From the NCBI GenBank assembly GCA_000697055.1, contig JNDT01001937.1, forward strand, positions 62,001-126,000: 64,000 bases of DNA. Reading direction: 5' to 3'. The position numbers were made by a program, and so were the translations under genes. Shown here piece by piece: positions 1 to 10,440 of this stretch. The notes beneath the pieces are model-generated. The model made no database searches. It worked only from the letters and a program-made list of their open reading frames with translations, and was not told where the DNA came from. Source of the stretch: Saksenaea vasiformis B4078. Its lineage: Eukaryota > Mucoromycota > Mucoromycetes > Mucorales > Saksenaeaceae. Numbering within the stretch: position 1 is the first letter of the stretch; every line of letters starts with the position of its first letter.

Positions 1-291
1 AAAGATCGGATGAATAAACAGGTTCAATGTTGAATACTCATTGTCATTTCATGTGCCGAGACGCTATTCACAGTGATTCTACCATCTTATGTTTGTATTG
101 GTAGTGTGAACCGAGATTCGATAAGTATATGACCACAGCATTTGAGGAAACACTGCTCCGGCACAAAAGGCCGGCGTGAGACAGTGTGCGGCGGAGGAAA
201 AGGTAGGTTTCTCAAGTCGGGCCCAACATTATCCGTTTAAAGTTTGGTTGGCCAACCGGTCCATGCATTTTTCGTCTTTCTTTCCCTCGTG

Positions 292-1202
292 ATGTACTTT
301 TGTCAGCAAAACATATCGAGCCCTTTTATCAATGAGACCCAACAAGAAGATCCCGATTGTTCAACCGATCTTTTTTTCGATTTTGATAGTTATCTGAATA
401 CTCCGTCTCCTCCACAGCTTCCGCCATGGTCTTCCTCCTCGGTTGAACCACCGCACAAGTATCAGCGAAGGCGAAGTTCGTCTCTAAGCATTAAGCCAAC
501 GTTTATGCAACAGCGGCAGATGAACCCCATTCAGGAAGAGCTGTCTACCATGGTAAGCGAGGATAACTCTGTCTCTGCTTATGTGCATGGTGTGCGCTGA
601 GTGTGTTGACTTTTTATTATCAGCCTATCTGGCCAACATCGCCACCTCTTTCAGTTAAAAACAGTAGTTGGAAATCGCCACCTCCAGCGGCATTGAGTGG
701 TGAAGAAGAGGAAGAAGAGGAAGAGGAAAGGCGTGAAGTACATCGTGGGTGCCGTCGTCGGCGGCGATCCTCGTCTGTACCACCAACTTTTCGGGGTTAT
801 CAATCCCCGCTGATATTTGCTCAGCTCCATGTTGCGGATCCACGACCACCGCCACATTTACAAGCAAAAGACCTGAGACCTATTCAAATTGAACGAATTC
901 ATCATCAGCCACGGCAGCGATCCACACCTGCAGAGAAACAGATAAATTTCGACGATATCACTGTGGCTGAGTTAAAGGAACAACTACGGAAACGCGGGCT
1001 ATCTGCCACAGGAAAGAAAGCCGACTTAATCGAACGATTGAAAGCGGCGTTACGTCCAATTGATCAACATGTAGCTGATATGACTATCTCTGATACTGCT
1101 CCTTCGAAGGGTAAGTTGCAGTCTCTTAGGCTGATGGCAGTTTTCCTTAGGAATTTCGTTTTTATGCCTTTAGATGTCAAAACGGAAGACGATGTAAAGT
1201 AA
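292..1202 (+). CDS. SAP-domain protein, predicted nucleic-acid binding
   Basis: Three exons: 292-552, 624-1110 and 1174-1202 (258 aa), with GT-AG introns of 71 and 63 nt and consistent phases. The first ATG of the open frame (292) is used; the frame stays open slightly upstream but has no ATG there. A SAP motif lies near residues 195-229 (ITVAELKEQLRKRGLSATGK core followed by ADLIERL), a helix-extension-helix fold that generally binds DNA or links RNA-processing proteins to chromatin. The rest is low complexity: Pro/Ser-rich N-terminus, a Glu run (encoded around 702-728) and several Arg clusters, which suggests a nuclear, mostly disordered protein. It converges with LIP2. The exact function is unknown. 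Confidence 0.75.
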
Positions 1203-1378
1203 CAGACATGGGATCGATCTGCCTTGAATTCACTTTGAAAGAACTTGTGAGGTTTGGATTGTTGTCGTTAGCCTAACGAGCCCCTTTCTCTCTCTTACTA
1301 TTATACACCCGCATTCACACACAACCCACGCACATATGATCTTCCCTCTTTTTCTTCTGGGGGTTTTTTAATAAATCC

Positions 1379-2271
1379 TCATGACCGTGAAATAATGTGT
1401 TGTATATCCTTTGCCAGCTCTGTATTCGACGAAATTTCCACCAAAGGAGTTGCTAATAGTTTCTCAAAGCTTGATACGAGGACAGGCAGTACTTCTTCCA
1501 CAGTGGTTTTACGATGGCGTTGCATAGAAATTGTGGTGGTCTTTTTCTCTGCCAAACCGCAAGGTACAACATGATCGAACCAAGACACGTCCAGGTCGCA
1601 ATTCAATGCCAGGCCATGGCTGCTGACATAACGTTGCAAGTGGACTCCGAGGGCAGCAATTTTGTGATCTTGTCCTATCCATACACCCGTGTTTTCGGTT
1701 GTATTAGCTTTGATTCCATAATGGTTACATGTATCAATGACGACTTTCTCCAAAAGCGAAACATAGCATCGTACATTGAGCTTGTATATGTTAGACGGCC
1801 ATTATATCCTGTGAAACTTTTACCTTGTAATCGCGAATGTCAATAATAGGGTAGGCTACTAACTGACCAGGGCCATGAAAGGTGATTTGACCTCCACGCA
1901 TCGTCTATGTACACGTGTTTCTTCTATTTAACTTCTTTTCTTTGTTTCCTGCGTTTTACCTCGAAGTAATCGGCACCTAATGCTCGAAGCCTTTTTTCTT
2001 CTTCTAACTCAGTTTTTCCACGAATTCGACGTCCAGCTGTGTATGTTGGTTTATGCTGAAGGAAACAAATTACATCGTGAGGATCGCGACTCGTTTCTGT
2101 TTGGTTTCTTAATCCATGCCGCCGATCTACTAGGAAGGATTGTAATTTTAGACCAACATCGTACGGCACAGGATCCATGAATGTAATATAGCCGATGGGA
2201 CGGTTATGCAATGGTTGTGCAGCCGATCCAGTACATGAGCTATACAAACGTCTCCCAAGAGATCGCAACAT
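1379..2271 (-). CDS. LIP2: Mitochondrial lipoyl(octanoyl)transferase (LipB/LIP2 family)
   Basis: Three exons on the minus strand: 2271-1960, 1904-1824 and 1780-1379 (264 aa), with introns of 55 and 43 nt. It transfers octanoate from octanoyl-ACP to the lipoyl domains of mitochondrial enzymes (GcvH, E2 subunits), the first step of lipoate assembly. The family signature [13 protein letters not shown] spans the exon 1/2 join region, followed by [13 protein letters not shown]. The KIAALGV lysine (about K171) and the PCGL cysteine (about C205) match the LipB catalytic pair. I chose the start [13 protein letters not shown] because it is a basic, Ser/Arg-rich mitochondrial presequence. An in-frame Met at 2487 would add 72 residues and is less likely. 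Confidence 0.9.
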
Positions 2272-2487
2272 AGGCTGGGAGACAAACGTGAGAATCGAAA
2301 ATTTCCGCGTTTGGCTCTCCGGTGTTTGAATGATCGAAGTTACATGCTCGAAGAAGAAAGACTCAGAGGAAACTTGGCAAAGTTCGTTCGTGGTGGACGA
2401 TGCACGACGTCTGCCGGTATCCCATCTTTGATGAGGACGGTTTGCACTTTTTAGCGTTTGTCGATGTTTAGACACGACTGACCGCAC

Positions 2488-2645
2488 TACTGTTTATTGA
2501 TCAAATTTTGCGTCCATGAGTAGCCGCTTTTACGTTAAACAAGAATCAAGTATGCGTTCGTTAATACGTAAGTTGGCAATAAATTTATGAATTACTTACA
2601 TCATCGCGGCCTCTCGATGGACGCGAAAGTCATACAGACACCATA
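2488..2645. mobile_element. Short MITE-like element with imperfect terminal inverted repeats
   Basis: The left end (2488-2520, containing AAATTTTGCGTCCATGAG) and the reverse complement of the right end (2613-2645, containing ACTTTCGCGTCCATCGAG) are imperfect matches of about 33 bp. Both resemble the ends of the larger element at 46681-47828, including an inner ATGTAAGT. TA borders both sides, consistent with a TA target duplication. It lies about 220 bp upstream of the LIP2 start. There is no coding capacity, so it is probably non-autonomous or a decayed remnant. Confidence 0.5.
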
Positions 2646-2734
2646 AAAATTTTGTCCATGGTTAATAAATGGAACAATACTTGGATGTCGTTTTACTTAC
2701 CCCGAAGGTACTCCCACGCATTTGCGGGTGCCAC

Positions 2735-3105
2735 ATCCCGCATCATTCCAATGGGGTTGGGAGAAGAGGTCTGTGGCTTCCATGGAGCGGCCAATTTCAC
2801 AGTTTAACGACCAGTGATCTAAACAATCGATCAAAAGACGTGAGTATCCGTGTGTGTGTATAATCAAACCAGTACGTACCGGGATCGTTTCATGCGGGAA
2901 ACGGAGACAGAGAAAAAAAAAAGGATTTCATGCGTCCTTTTTAAATACTGTCACTTTAACGGTTCCGATTGGTGCGTTGGGGAACCTATTACGATGGACC
3001 AGCGCAATACATCTTTGATTTAGAGGTAAAGGGACATGCTTCTTTGCGCAAAGATCTACTGCTCATCACCGCAGGATTGATTTGGTACCAACGTTAAAGT
3101 ATTAT
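2735..3105 (+). repeat. Diverged dispersed repeat, copy A
   Basis: It aligns by eye along its length with 26890-27240. Shared blocks are a GACCA-GTGA-CTAAACA stretch followed by ATCAAAAG and TGAGTA, then ACGTACCGG, an A-run, and TTCCGATTxGTGCxTTG with a later ACCAxCGCAATA. Divergence and small indels suggest an old duplication or a transposon fragment. No ORF is present. Confidence 0.55.
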
Positions 3106-3996
3106 TTGGAGTAGTATTTAGATGACGAAAATGTGTATCCAAAATCCGGTAATACTATTTCAGATGATCTCAATAAAAAGCTTTGGAAGGGGCTGTTATT
3201 ATCAAAATAATAGTATTGACATGCTAGATCTTCGAATGGTTTTTACTGCGTAATTAGAGCAGCGTACCTTGCAGAGGTATTTCTAACGTGAAGTCGCAGG
3301 AATTGAAAATCGGTATCGCGGTTTTAAAGATATTTGGTCGCATATTTACAGGTTTTGCCGTTGGAAAAGAAGGCAGACAGAATTGGGACAAATAAGCATA
3401 TCAAATTGGGGGATCATACAACCCAATTCCCTCTGTACGAGGATTGAAAGGTTCCCTACTGTTGCACAGTGCAGGGACAATCTTTGTATGCTGCTTCTTG
3501 TTCTTCATCAAACTATTGCAGTTGCCATTTTCGTGTCGTAGTAACAAACATCTTTCTGATTAAGTCAGTATACAGCATGCAGAAGCAAAGGATTAACATT
3601 AAGTGGCATGAATAGACGAGATGCTGCTTGAAAGACGTGGAGAAAAGTATACATTTCGGTGAGATCAACTGTCATATATGATTATTCCAGAGATCTTTGC
3701 AGAAAGAGGAAGCTTCTCCCTTACTCTCTGTACATTCGTTATCCAAATTCCGCGAGACCTATATAGTAGGTGTATTTCTCCTAGTGAAGCTTTTTAAAAG
3801 TTTCTGGTGAAGAATTCAGATCCATACACATTTCTTCCGCCGACTTTTACGGAAAAGGGAACTGCAGCACGTTGACAACCAAAAAGAAAAAAGCACAGCA
3901 GCTGATGTAACTTGCTGAGCGTTCAAGTTCAGCTGGTCCTACACAACAAAAGTATAAAAACTGGCATCGTATTATCGGGGTACAAACGCTAAAACA

Positions 3997-4863
3997 ATGA
4001 AAAAGCGCGCATCACCTCAGCTGACCCGTCATGATGTCTTAGTAGTCGCCACTTATGGAAATATATACGCAATTAACAAAAAGAACGGCGAAAGGATCTG
4101 GCGGACTGAAGCCCCTACTACCGCTCGTTCCACTTTCAGCATTTCACGAGCAGACGTAAATTCCGTGTTCATTACGGACTATGACACAGTTTTGGTCGGT
4201 GGTGTAGGGCACACGGGAGCACTTGATCTGTACACTGGAAATATCCTATGGGTTAACGATATGCCAGTAGGGTTTGTTGGTTAAAAGATCGACCCGTATT
4301 AAACATCTTGATAGGACTGTGGACACTCGGAAGTCGCAGTCATCAGTACGCCGAGCCAAATGCTTTTTCAAAATGCAGCTTCGGCTATTGGGGAAGGGGA
4401 GGTGGCTAATATACGACCTATCACCATAGCATGCACCAGTGGCAAGTGCGTGGCTATAGATTCGCAAGGGAAGTCGCTATGGAGGTTTGATTGTCCAAAT
4501 GGTGGTTATCGCTTGCCAGCGGCCCTCATCGACCCACCAGATATTGCGCAGCAACGTCCACAGATTGTATACATCGGATGTGGCCAGATGGTTTATTGCC
4601 TAATTGCCGAAACTGGACAGCTTATCTGGCAAATCAAAGTCTCTAATGCCGTACTTGGAAGTGGAAATATTACAATGGCCACTACATGGAATTCCAGGGT
4701 AAGCCTATATCAGAATAACTTGCTGCGCTAAGCATCTACAATTTCTTAGGTCGCAGCAGAGACCTTTACAGGATTTAATCAGTGTCCGGCTGGTCAATCA
4801 TCTGCTATAGAACGCGAAAGGCGTTATAGAAGGAATGCAAACCAAACTGCCGCAGGTAGATAA
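3997..4863 (+). CDS. PQQ-like beta-propeller repeat protein
   Basis: Three exons: 3997-4266, 4315-4698 and 4750-4863 (255 aa), with introns of 48 and 51 nt and consistent phases. Repeated blade signatures are visible: GNIYAINKKNGERIWR, GALDLYTGNILWV, KCVAIDSQGKSLWRF and QMVYCLIAETGQLIWQI. Each is a strand ending in the A/G-x-D/N-x-x-G-x-x-x-W pattern typical of PQQ_2 / quinoprotein dehydrogenase-like propellers. There is no signal peptide and no evident quinone-binding or catalytic site, so it is more likely a scaffold or an acyl-CoA synthetase-linked-type propeller than a dehydrogenase. The tail is basic (RERRYRR). Function is unknown. Confidence 0.75.
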
Positions 4864-5291
4864 TCCATGCATATCGACAATAAGAATCTCGACGTATAAC
4901 TGAACACGACATCCTTGTAACGGAGCAAGAGTCCCCCTCAGTCATTGTCGTTTGGTGATATGGGGAGCTAGAATACTATAGGGAGATGGTTGTTCTACGC
5001 TATGCAAATAAAAAAACTTCTTGAAGAAAGTTTGTGCTTCCTCGGTTGCCCTTAGCATGTATACCTCATCCGACTTTGTGCCAGCCTCTTCCGAGAAGGT
5101 TCCAGTGCCTTCGCGATCCATTTGTAATTTAATATGCGTGCACAAGCTTTAAATAATGATACCTCAACGGAACACAAAGGTGGAGAATAAAGAACAGCGG
5201 TTTTGATAGACCGTTCATTAGGTCCGAGCACGAAATCCCTGGAATTTATTGGTGTTGGACTGCTTGCACTGATACATTCTGACAGTTTACC

Positions 5292-8200
5292 ATGTCTAGA
5301 AAGGGATCTGCAACAACCATCGAAGATCGTACAATACAGGATGATGATCCAGACTCTGTTCTTGCTCAGGCCAGCGTTACTGAAGTTCGAGCTTTGGAAA
5401 AACGCACGAGGTAACAACTATTCAACACTCATCTGCATTACTGATAATGACGGACAACTGTAGAGCTGACATCGAGATGCAAAAGAAGGAACTACGAGCC
5501 ATGGTTGGGTAAGAATATGTATTCTAACCTAGTTTAAAAGCTAAACACGTTTTCCTTTCGTCAGAGAACAGTACTTAGATCTGATTTCTGCAGCAGACGC
5601 CATCATTGCAATGAGTAAAAACGCACAAGAGGTCAGACAAAAACTCGAAAAAATGCAGGCAGTCTGTGATATTTCCGTCGTACGAAAGAAAGCAAAAGTG
5701 CAAACCGATACTTCAACTACAACCGAAGAAAATAGAAGAGGTACATGTTTATGGGATCAAACCGAAGCTCAACCCTTATAGAAGGAAAGCAACGTCATCT
5801 TTACGTTCTGGCAGCGTTGATTAAAGCACTGGCTGATGTTCCCGAACAGGAAAGTCAATTATGCCGAGCTTCTGTTCTTAACACGAAGTCGATCTGCAGA
5901 TCTGGCACGCTCTGGAAAATCATCAGTATTTGCATGCAAGTCGACTGTATGAGCTGGCCAAAGCTGTACACAAGCAACTGGAAGACGAGTACTATGCAAC
6001 TTTCATCGACATGGATGTACGTTACGAAATATACAGCAAGAAAGTAGTTCTAATACTGTGATAGGCTGCATTCCCTGTAGTTCAACGTCAATGGGATGCA
6101 GTAAGCTTTTTTATGCCGCAGATTGTTCATAAGTCAGTATTTCATCTTCGCGTCGCCGAGCAAGGCTCAGAGGTACACACCATACTGGTGTCTCTTTCTT
6201 CCCTTTTAATCGGAACCGTAGGATGTTGCTGAGATTTTAGCCGGTCTAATGCTATCGGACAAAAAAACGTACAAGGATGTATTACAAAAACTGCTAGAGA
6301 CGAGACTATCCTCTATCAAAGATATAATTACGGCCTCTGTTAATCGAACACAAGTTGAGTTGCAAGATCAGCGTGTAGCTCATCAGCTCCGAGAAATAGT
6401 ACAAGTGATAAAGCGAACGCTTGTCCACATCTACCAAACATTTACCGCCGACAACGACGAGAGTCTACTGGAAACATACATCTCGGAACTGCAGAAAAAT
6501 TTCATGATGCCTGCAAATTCACATCATGCACATCAACCGGCTATTACACGTGTATTCTTGCCTAGTACCAATGTACATCTTCTCGTCAGATATTTGCCAG
6601 AATCGGTACAACGGTATACACCCCACATTGATGCAGGTGAACGTCTCACACACGATGACGTACGAGATCATGTTAAAGCATGGATTGATGAGATCCATGA
6701 ATTAATGAAAAAGAATCTCGGCTCAATGATGCGGCATATTCGAACACATCAGCAACTCATTGATGTTCGCTCTCGGATTTGGGACCTCTTGGATACGTAT
6801 GAGAGCAGCAATCACTTATGGACAAAGGTAGTGCATGGAAATTGTAACTTCTCTAAATGTTATTAGGTTTGTAGTGGATTGCTTAAAGAACGATATTCGA
6901 TATGGGATACCATGCTTCGAGAATCATTCAATAACTGTGCAAAACATATTATTGAGACCGGATGCGATTCGCTTTCTGAACAACCACGTAAAGTAGTGTG
7001 GAAATTATTGACGGATGACCCAGTGGGCCTGAGTAGTGAGTAACAACATCGCGTTGCGGGCCGGTTATGACTTTTTCTTCACAGATAAGCAAATAGCGTC
7101 AATTGTATGGCCAGGATCTCGTAGTCAAGAGTCGCCGTTCCAGTTACCAAACTTATCTTCATCAGTTGAGATAGCAGCGTTTAAACGCGCATTAAGTGAA
7201 GCTGCACAAGGTCAAACACAATCTATCCGTGACTTGGAGAACGCCTTTGAGAATGCTTTATGCGCTATGCGTACGGATATGGAAGTCCATTTGTCTTTTG
7301 TCGAAATGGAGCGGTTTTATGCAAAAACGTAATGCTTGCGGATGGAAGTATCATGTTACTAAATGCTTATTTGTTTATTCTTGTAGTGATACCATGATGC
7401 TGAGGGAGTATTTTCAGGAACAGTGCTTTCTCTCTATAACAAAATATATCCAAGGGTTAAGAGAATTACTGGAAGACTTGAAGGGATGGTCAGACCAGAA
7501 GTTAAATAAGCGTGACGCGGCCAACGACCTATCTATTTTTGTTGGACGACTTGCGCGCGTTATTTCTGTTTTGTCCAAGGAATTACCACGAGTGTTTATG
7601 CCAACGTCATCTTATATTAATACCCTTGATCTGCGCAGTGGGATTGATAAAGGTGAGTACATATACAAATATACTTCTTTTGTTAATGTTTGGCATAGAT
7701 CCGAGATATATACAGGTTCAAAAAGACTTACTGGATACTTTTAGAATGGCACACAATGGCTGGATCGACTATGTCGTGGTCAATTTTACGCAAAAAGTAC
7801 GAACTACATTGGTACAAACTCCCTGGAATGGCCGATGCCCAGCCATTCCGCTTTGGGAAGGTATACTATGCATAGGTGGCTTCTGCTAAAGTACATATCT
7901 AGCTGTGGATGACAATGAAGATGATGTATGCTTACCTACGCAAGCTACAAATGCAATTGTGCGAATTATCTTTGATGTCTGTGACGAAATGCGCCGCGTG
8001 AACAGCAGTATGCTTGATCAGGTACGAGAGTCTATTAGTCGCATAATATGTGTTAATAGCATGTTTCCATGCAGCATGTTATCCATAAACTTCGGCAGAG
8101 AATATGGCGAGCCATGGCGAAAACCGTGCTCGATTTCGTAGACGCTAATGAAACGGAAATATCAGAGAAGGGAGCAATGCAGCTCGCATTTGATACACAG

Positions 8201-8625
8201 TTTGTAGCCTTAACTTCGCAATCCCGTGGCGACAATAATGTCATCAATCGACTAAAAAAGCAGGTAACGCATTATTGCATAAAGAAATAGCGTACAGACA
8301 GTGCCGATGCGTAGATTGACCCTATCGATTGGGCGGCATTCGAACCACATTTCGGCCCGAGTGTAGAGAGGTTCTATCTCAAGCAAGTATTATTGCTTGG
8401 AGTACTTACAAGGGCCAATGGAAAGACATTTGAGCAGTAAGTTTGGGAAGGAAAAAAAAAAAAAAGAAGAGGAACCAGTGGGCGTTAACGTTTCATAATC
8501 AAATTAGGACACGAAAATCCGTAACAGCTGACCACAAATATAATGTGCTGCCTCTTGCACCTCCAGCTCCCAGATTTACACTACTACCTATTGGTCATTT
8601 AACTAGTCCTGCACGGATCCGATAG
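5292..8625 (+). CDS. COG1: Conserved oligomeric Golgi complex subunit 1
   Basis: Fifteen exons: 5292-5410, 5464-5508, 5565-5740, 5782-5849, 5900-6016, 6065-6172, 6222-6827, 6867-7035, 7085-7328, 7387-7652, 7699-7860, 7903-8021, 8075-8263, 8315-8436 and 8508-8625 (875 aa, near the family length). COG1 belongs to lobe A of the COG tether, which captures vesicles in retrograde intra-Golgi traffic. The N-terminal Vps51/Vps67-type segment (EMQKKELRAMVGEQYLDLI, then AADAIIAMSKNAQEVRQKL) and the block KQRHLYVLAALIKAL followed by IWHALENHQYLHASRLYELA are characteristic. All phases close. Every intron is GT-AG except the one at 5850-5899, whose donor reads GAAAGT. It ends 120 bp before the next gene. 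Confidence 0.93.
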
Positions 8626-8689
8626 GGCAATCGTTTTATTTCAAACATATCGTGCAGAAATAACAAGGGGTTGTGTATTGTTAGCAAAT

Positions 8690-8700
8690 TATATAAAAGG
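8690..8700 (+). promoter_or_regulatory. TATA box of the small secreted protein gene
   Basis: TATATAAAAGG lies 45 bp upstream of the ATG at 8746, within the 120-bp gap after COG1. It is the clearest core-promoter element in this stretch. Confidence 0.6.
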
Positions 8701-8745
8701 CACTACCTGAACAGAAAGCAGAAAGAAATAAACGAATTCGAATCA

Positions 8746-8997
8746 ATGAAGGTGGCAATTCTCGTGGTCTCTCTTTGCTTTACGTCTCTTATCTCTGGCG
8801 CCGTTACACCTCAAAACGGCGAAATTCATCAAAGCAAGTACTTTGAGTCTTTTATAAACGGTTCTAATTGTTTTATTCCTTCATTAGTGTGCTCGCAGAA
8901 TCTTGTCTGCGCGTCTGGACTTTACTGCCGTCGCTACAATAACGCTGTGTACGGTACTTGCGAAGATCCTAGTCAACTTCCTATCGCGGATGCTTAA
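8746..8997 (+). CDS. Small secreted cysteine-containing protein
   Basis: A single exon of 83 aa. The N-terminus is a clear signal peptide (hydrophobic residues 3-17, then SGA as a likely cleavage site near residue 19). The mature part of about 64 residues has five cysteines (42, 49, 55, 61 and 72), spaced C-x6-C-x5-C-x5-C-x10-C, and one N-glycosylation site just before the first Cys. The layout resembles short cysteine-rich secreted fungal proteins; the odd Cys number leaves one free or dimer-forming. A strong TATA box is present. No function is assigned; it may be an effector-like or wall-associated protein. Confidence 0.6.
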   Translation: MKVAILVVSLCFTSLISGAVTPQNGEIHQSKYFESFINGSNCFIPSLVCSQNLVCASGLYCRRYNNAVYGTCEDPSQLPIADA

Positions 8998-10167
8998 TGA
9001 GAAACATGAGGAGATAACGATCAAACTTCTTGCTTTTACTCAAGCAACTTGTATCGAATAAATTACAATGTAAATTGAATAATGGAATATAAAACGACTT
9101 GATCTCTACCTAATCCCGGGTTTTATGACATTATTTTCGATTACTACTGGCTTTCGTGAAAAGAGTTAGCTAAAGATCTAAAAATAACTTTTCGCAATAA
9201 TGAGTGGGCCATGTGAGATTGCCACTCCATCTTCAACGGTGTCCTGTAAAAGCAGCGTGCCACATTTTACACAGGAGAAATAACCACCATGTCTGCAATA
9301 TACGGATAGAAAAGTAGATCCAGAGAACACTATTGCACTCTTCTCCATACTACTTCATGTACGTTATAGCATATAGATTCTTTCTTTCCAGTGCGTAATA
9401 GCTCACGCGGCGAAGATCACCGGATGCCCGCGTGGTTTAGATAGACATCTTCTCATCTGATCGACCTAGAGGTTTTTAATTGCTTCGCCGTCATCAGAAA
9501 GAACGTTGCATGGAGAGCCTATAAATAAACTTGTTTCTGCTTGAGCTATTTGTTGTCACAAGTTAGGTCATCAGTATGCATAGCATTGCAATATGGTCCT
9601 TGTTTTCTAACAGGACAAATAGGCTATAAATGCCGGATTCTGAATGAGCACTTGAATCAGATAAGCATTACATTACATTCAATCCAAACAAATTATACAC
9701 TGGAAAGTGATGCGTCTTTGCGCCGAGAAATGGTCCGCTTTGCGTTAATCCAAGGAATAGTTCACGCCCGTTATAATCTCAGGTTTGCATTAAATTCCTT
9801 CAGTAATGTTTTTCAATATCCCGTCGGAAGCAGTAAAAATGTCTCAAGATAAGGACAGATTCATCTTACATCCCAGAATCAGTCGTTTAATTTTATCTAT
9901 CGCTTAATTTGTATCACCTCTTCCCCAAACCATCCTGGATGTGACATAGCCCCTTGTTCAATAGCAGGTAGGCAAAAATGTCGCCGATTCGTTAAGTAGT
10001 AATTGCATATTTAATCCCTTTTTTAGCACACCTTGGCTCCTCATGGATGTATAATTTGTTTAGAGTAGCGTAACGATTTGTTCAATAAACGGTAATAAAT
10101 GCTGCTACATTGCATCACGATTGAGCAGGCAAATGACCAAATCTGTCAACGGATACAAAAGCATACT
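8998..10167. other. Intergenic, about 1.2 kb, nothing recognised
   Basis: AT-rich sequence. The longest open frame (9541-9852) has no ATG near its start and no recognisable motif. Polyadenylation-like AATAAA is present near 9057. Confidence 0.5.
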
Positions 10168-10437
10168 CTAGTCAGATTTACGCTGACGTGAATATAAAAG
10201 ATCATATTGGAGGAATTCGCCAAACGCAAGGTTCTGTGCTAATAGTGTATCTCGTTGATGTCGAAAAGGGCATGCATTAATTCTGGAATACGGTATCTGA
10301 ACCCTAGGTCTTGTCTGTGGCTCGGAGAAAGGGAGGCTTAATTCTCTGTTTGCTTCTCTTACCTGGCCTAGGTTCCTGATAATTCCTGTCATTGCGACGG
10401 GTCCCGGTCCACTTAATCTACATTGAATAAAGGACAT
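10168..10437 (-). other. ORF directly downstream of the Fanzor-like pseudogene
   Basis: An 89-codon open frame in the same direction, a few bases after the stop that ends the NRD-bearing frame. It is basic and Arg/Gln-rich with no recognised motif. It may be a 3' exon or cargo fragment of the same element, or chance. Confidence 0.25.
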
Positions 10438-10440
10438 TAA

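Larger units (their letters stand above)
2272..3996. other. Intergenic, about 1.7 kb, with two diverged repeats
   Basis: No gene was found. It holds a small inverted-repeat element (2488-2645) and a diverged dispersed repeat (about 2735-3105), both listed separately. A TATA-like GTATAAAAAC lies at about 3951, some 45 bp before the PQQ-like gene. Confidence 0.6.

Noticed and set aside
9541..9852. 103-codon frame
   Set aside because: No ATG near its start, no motif, no splice partners.
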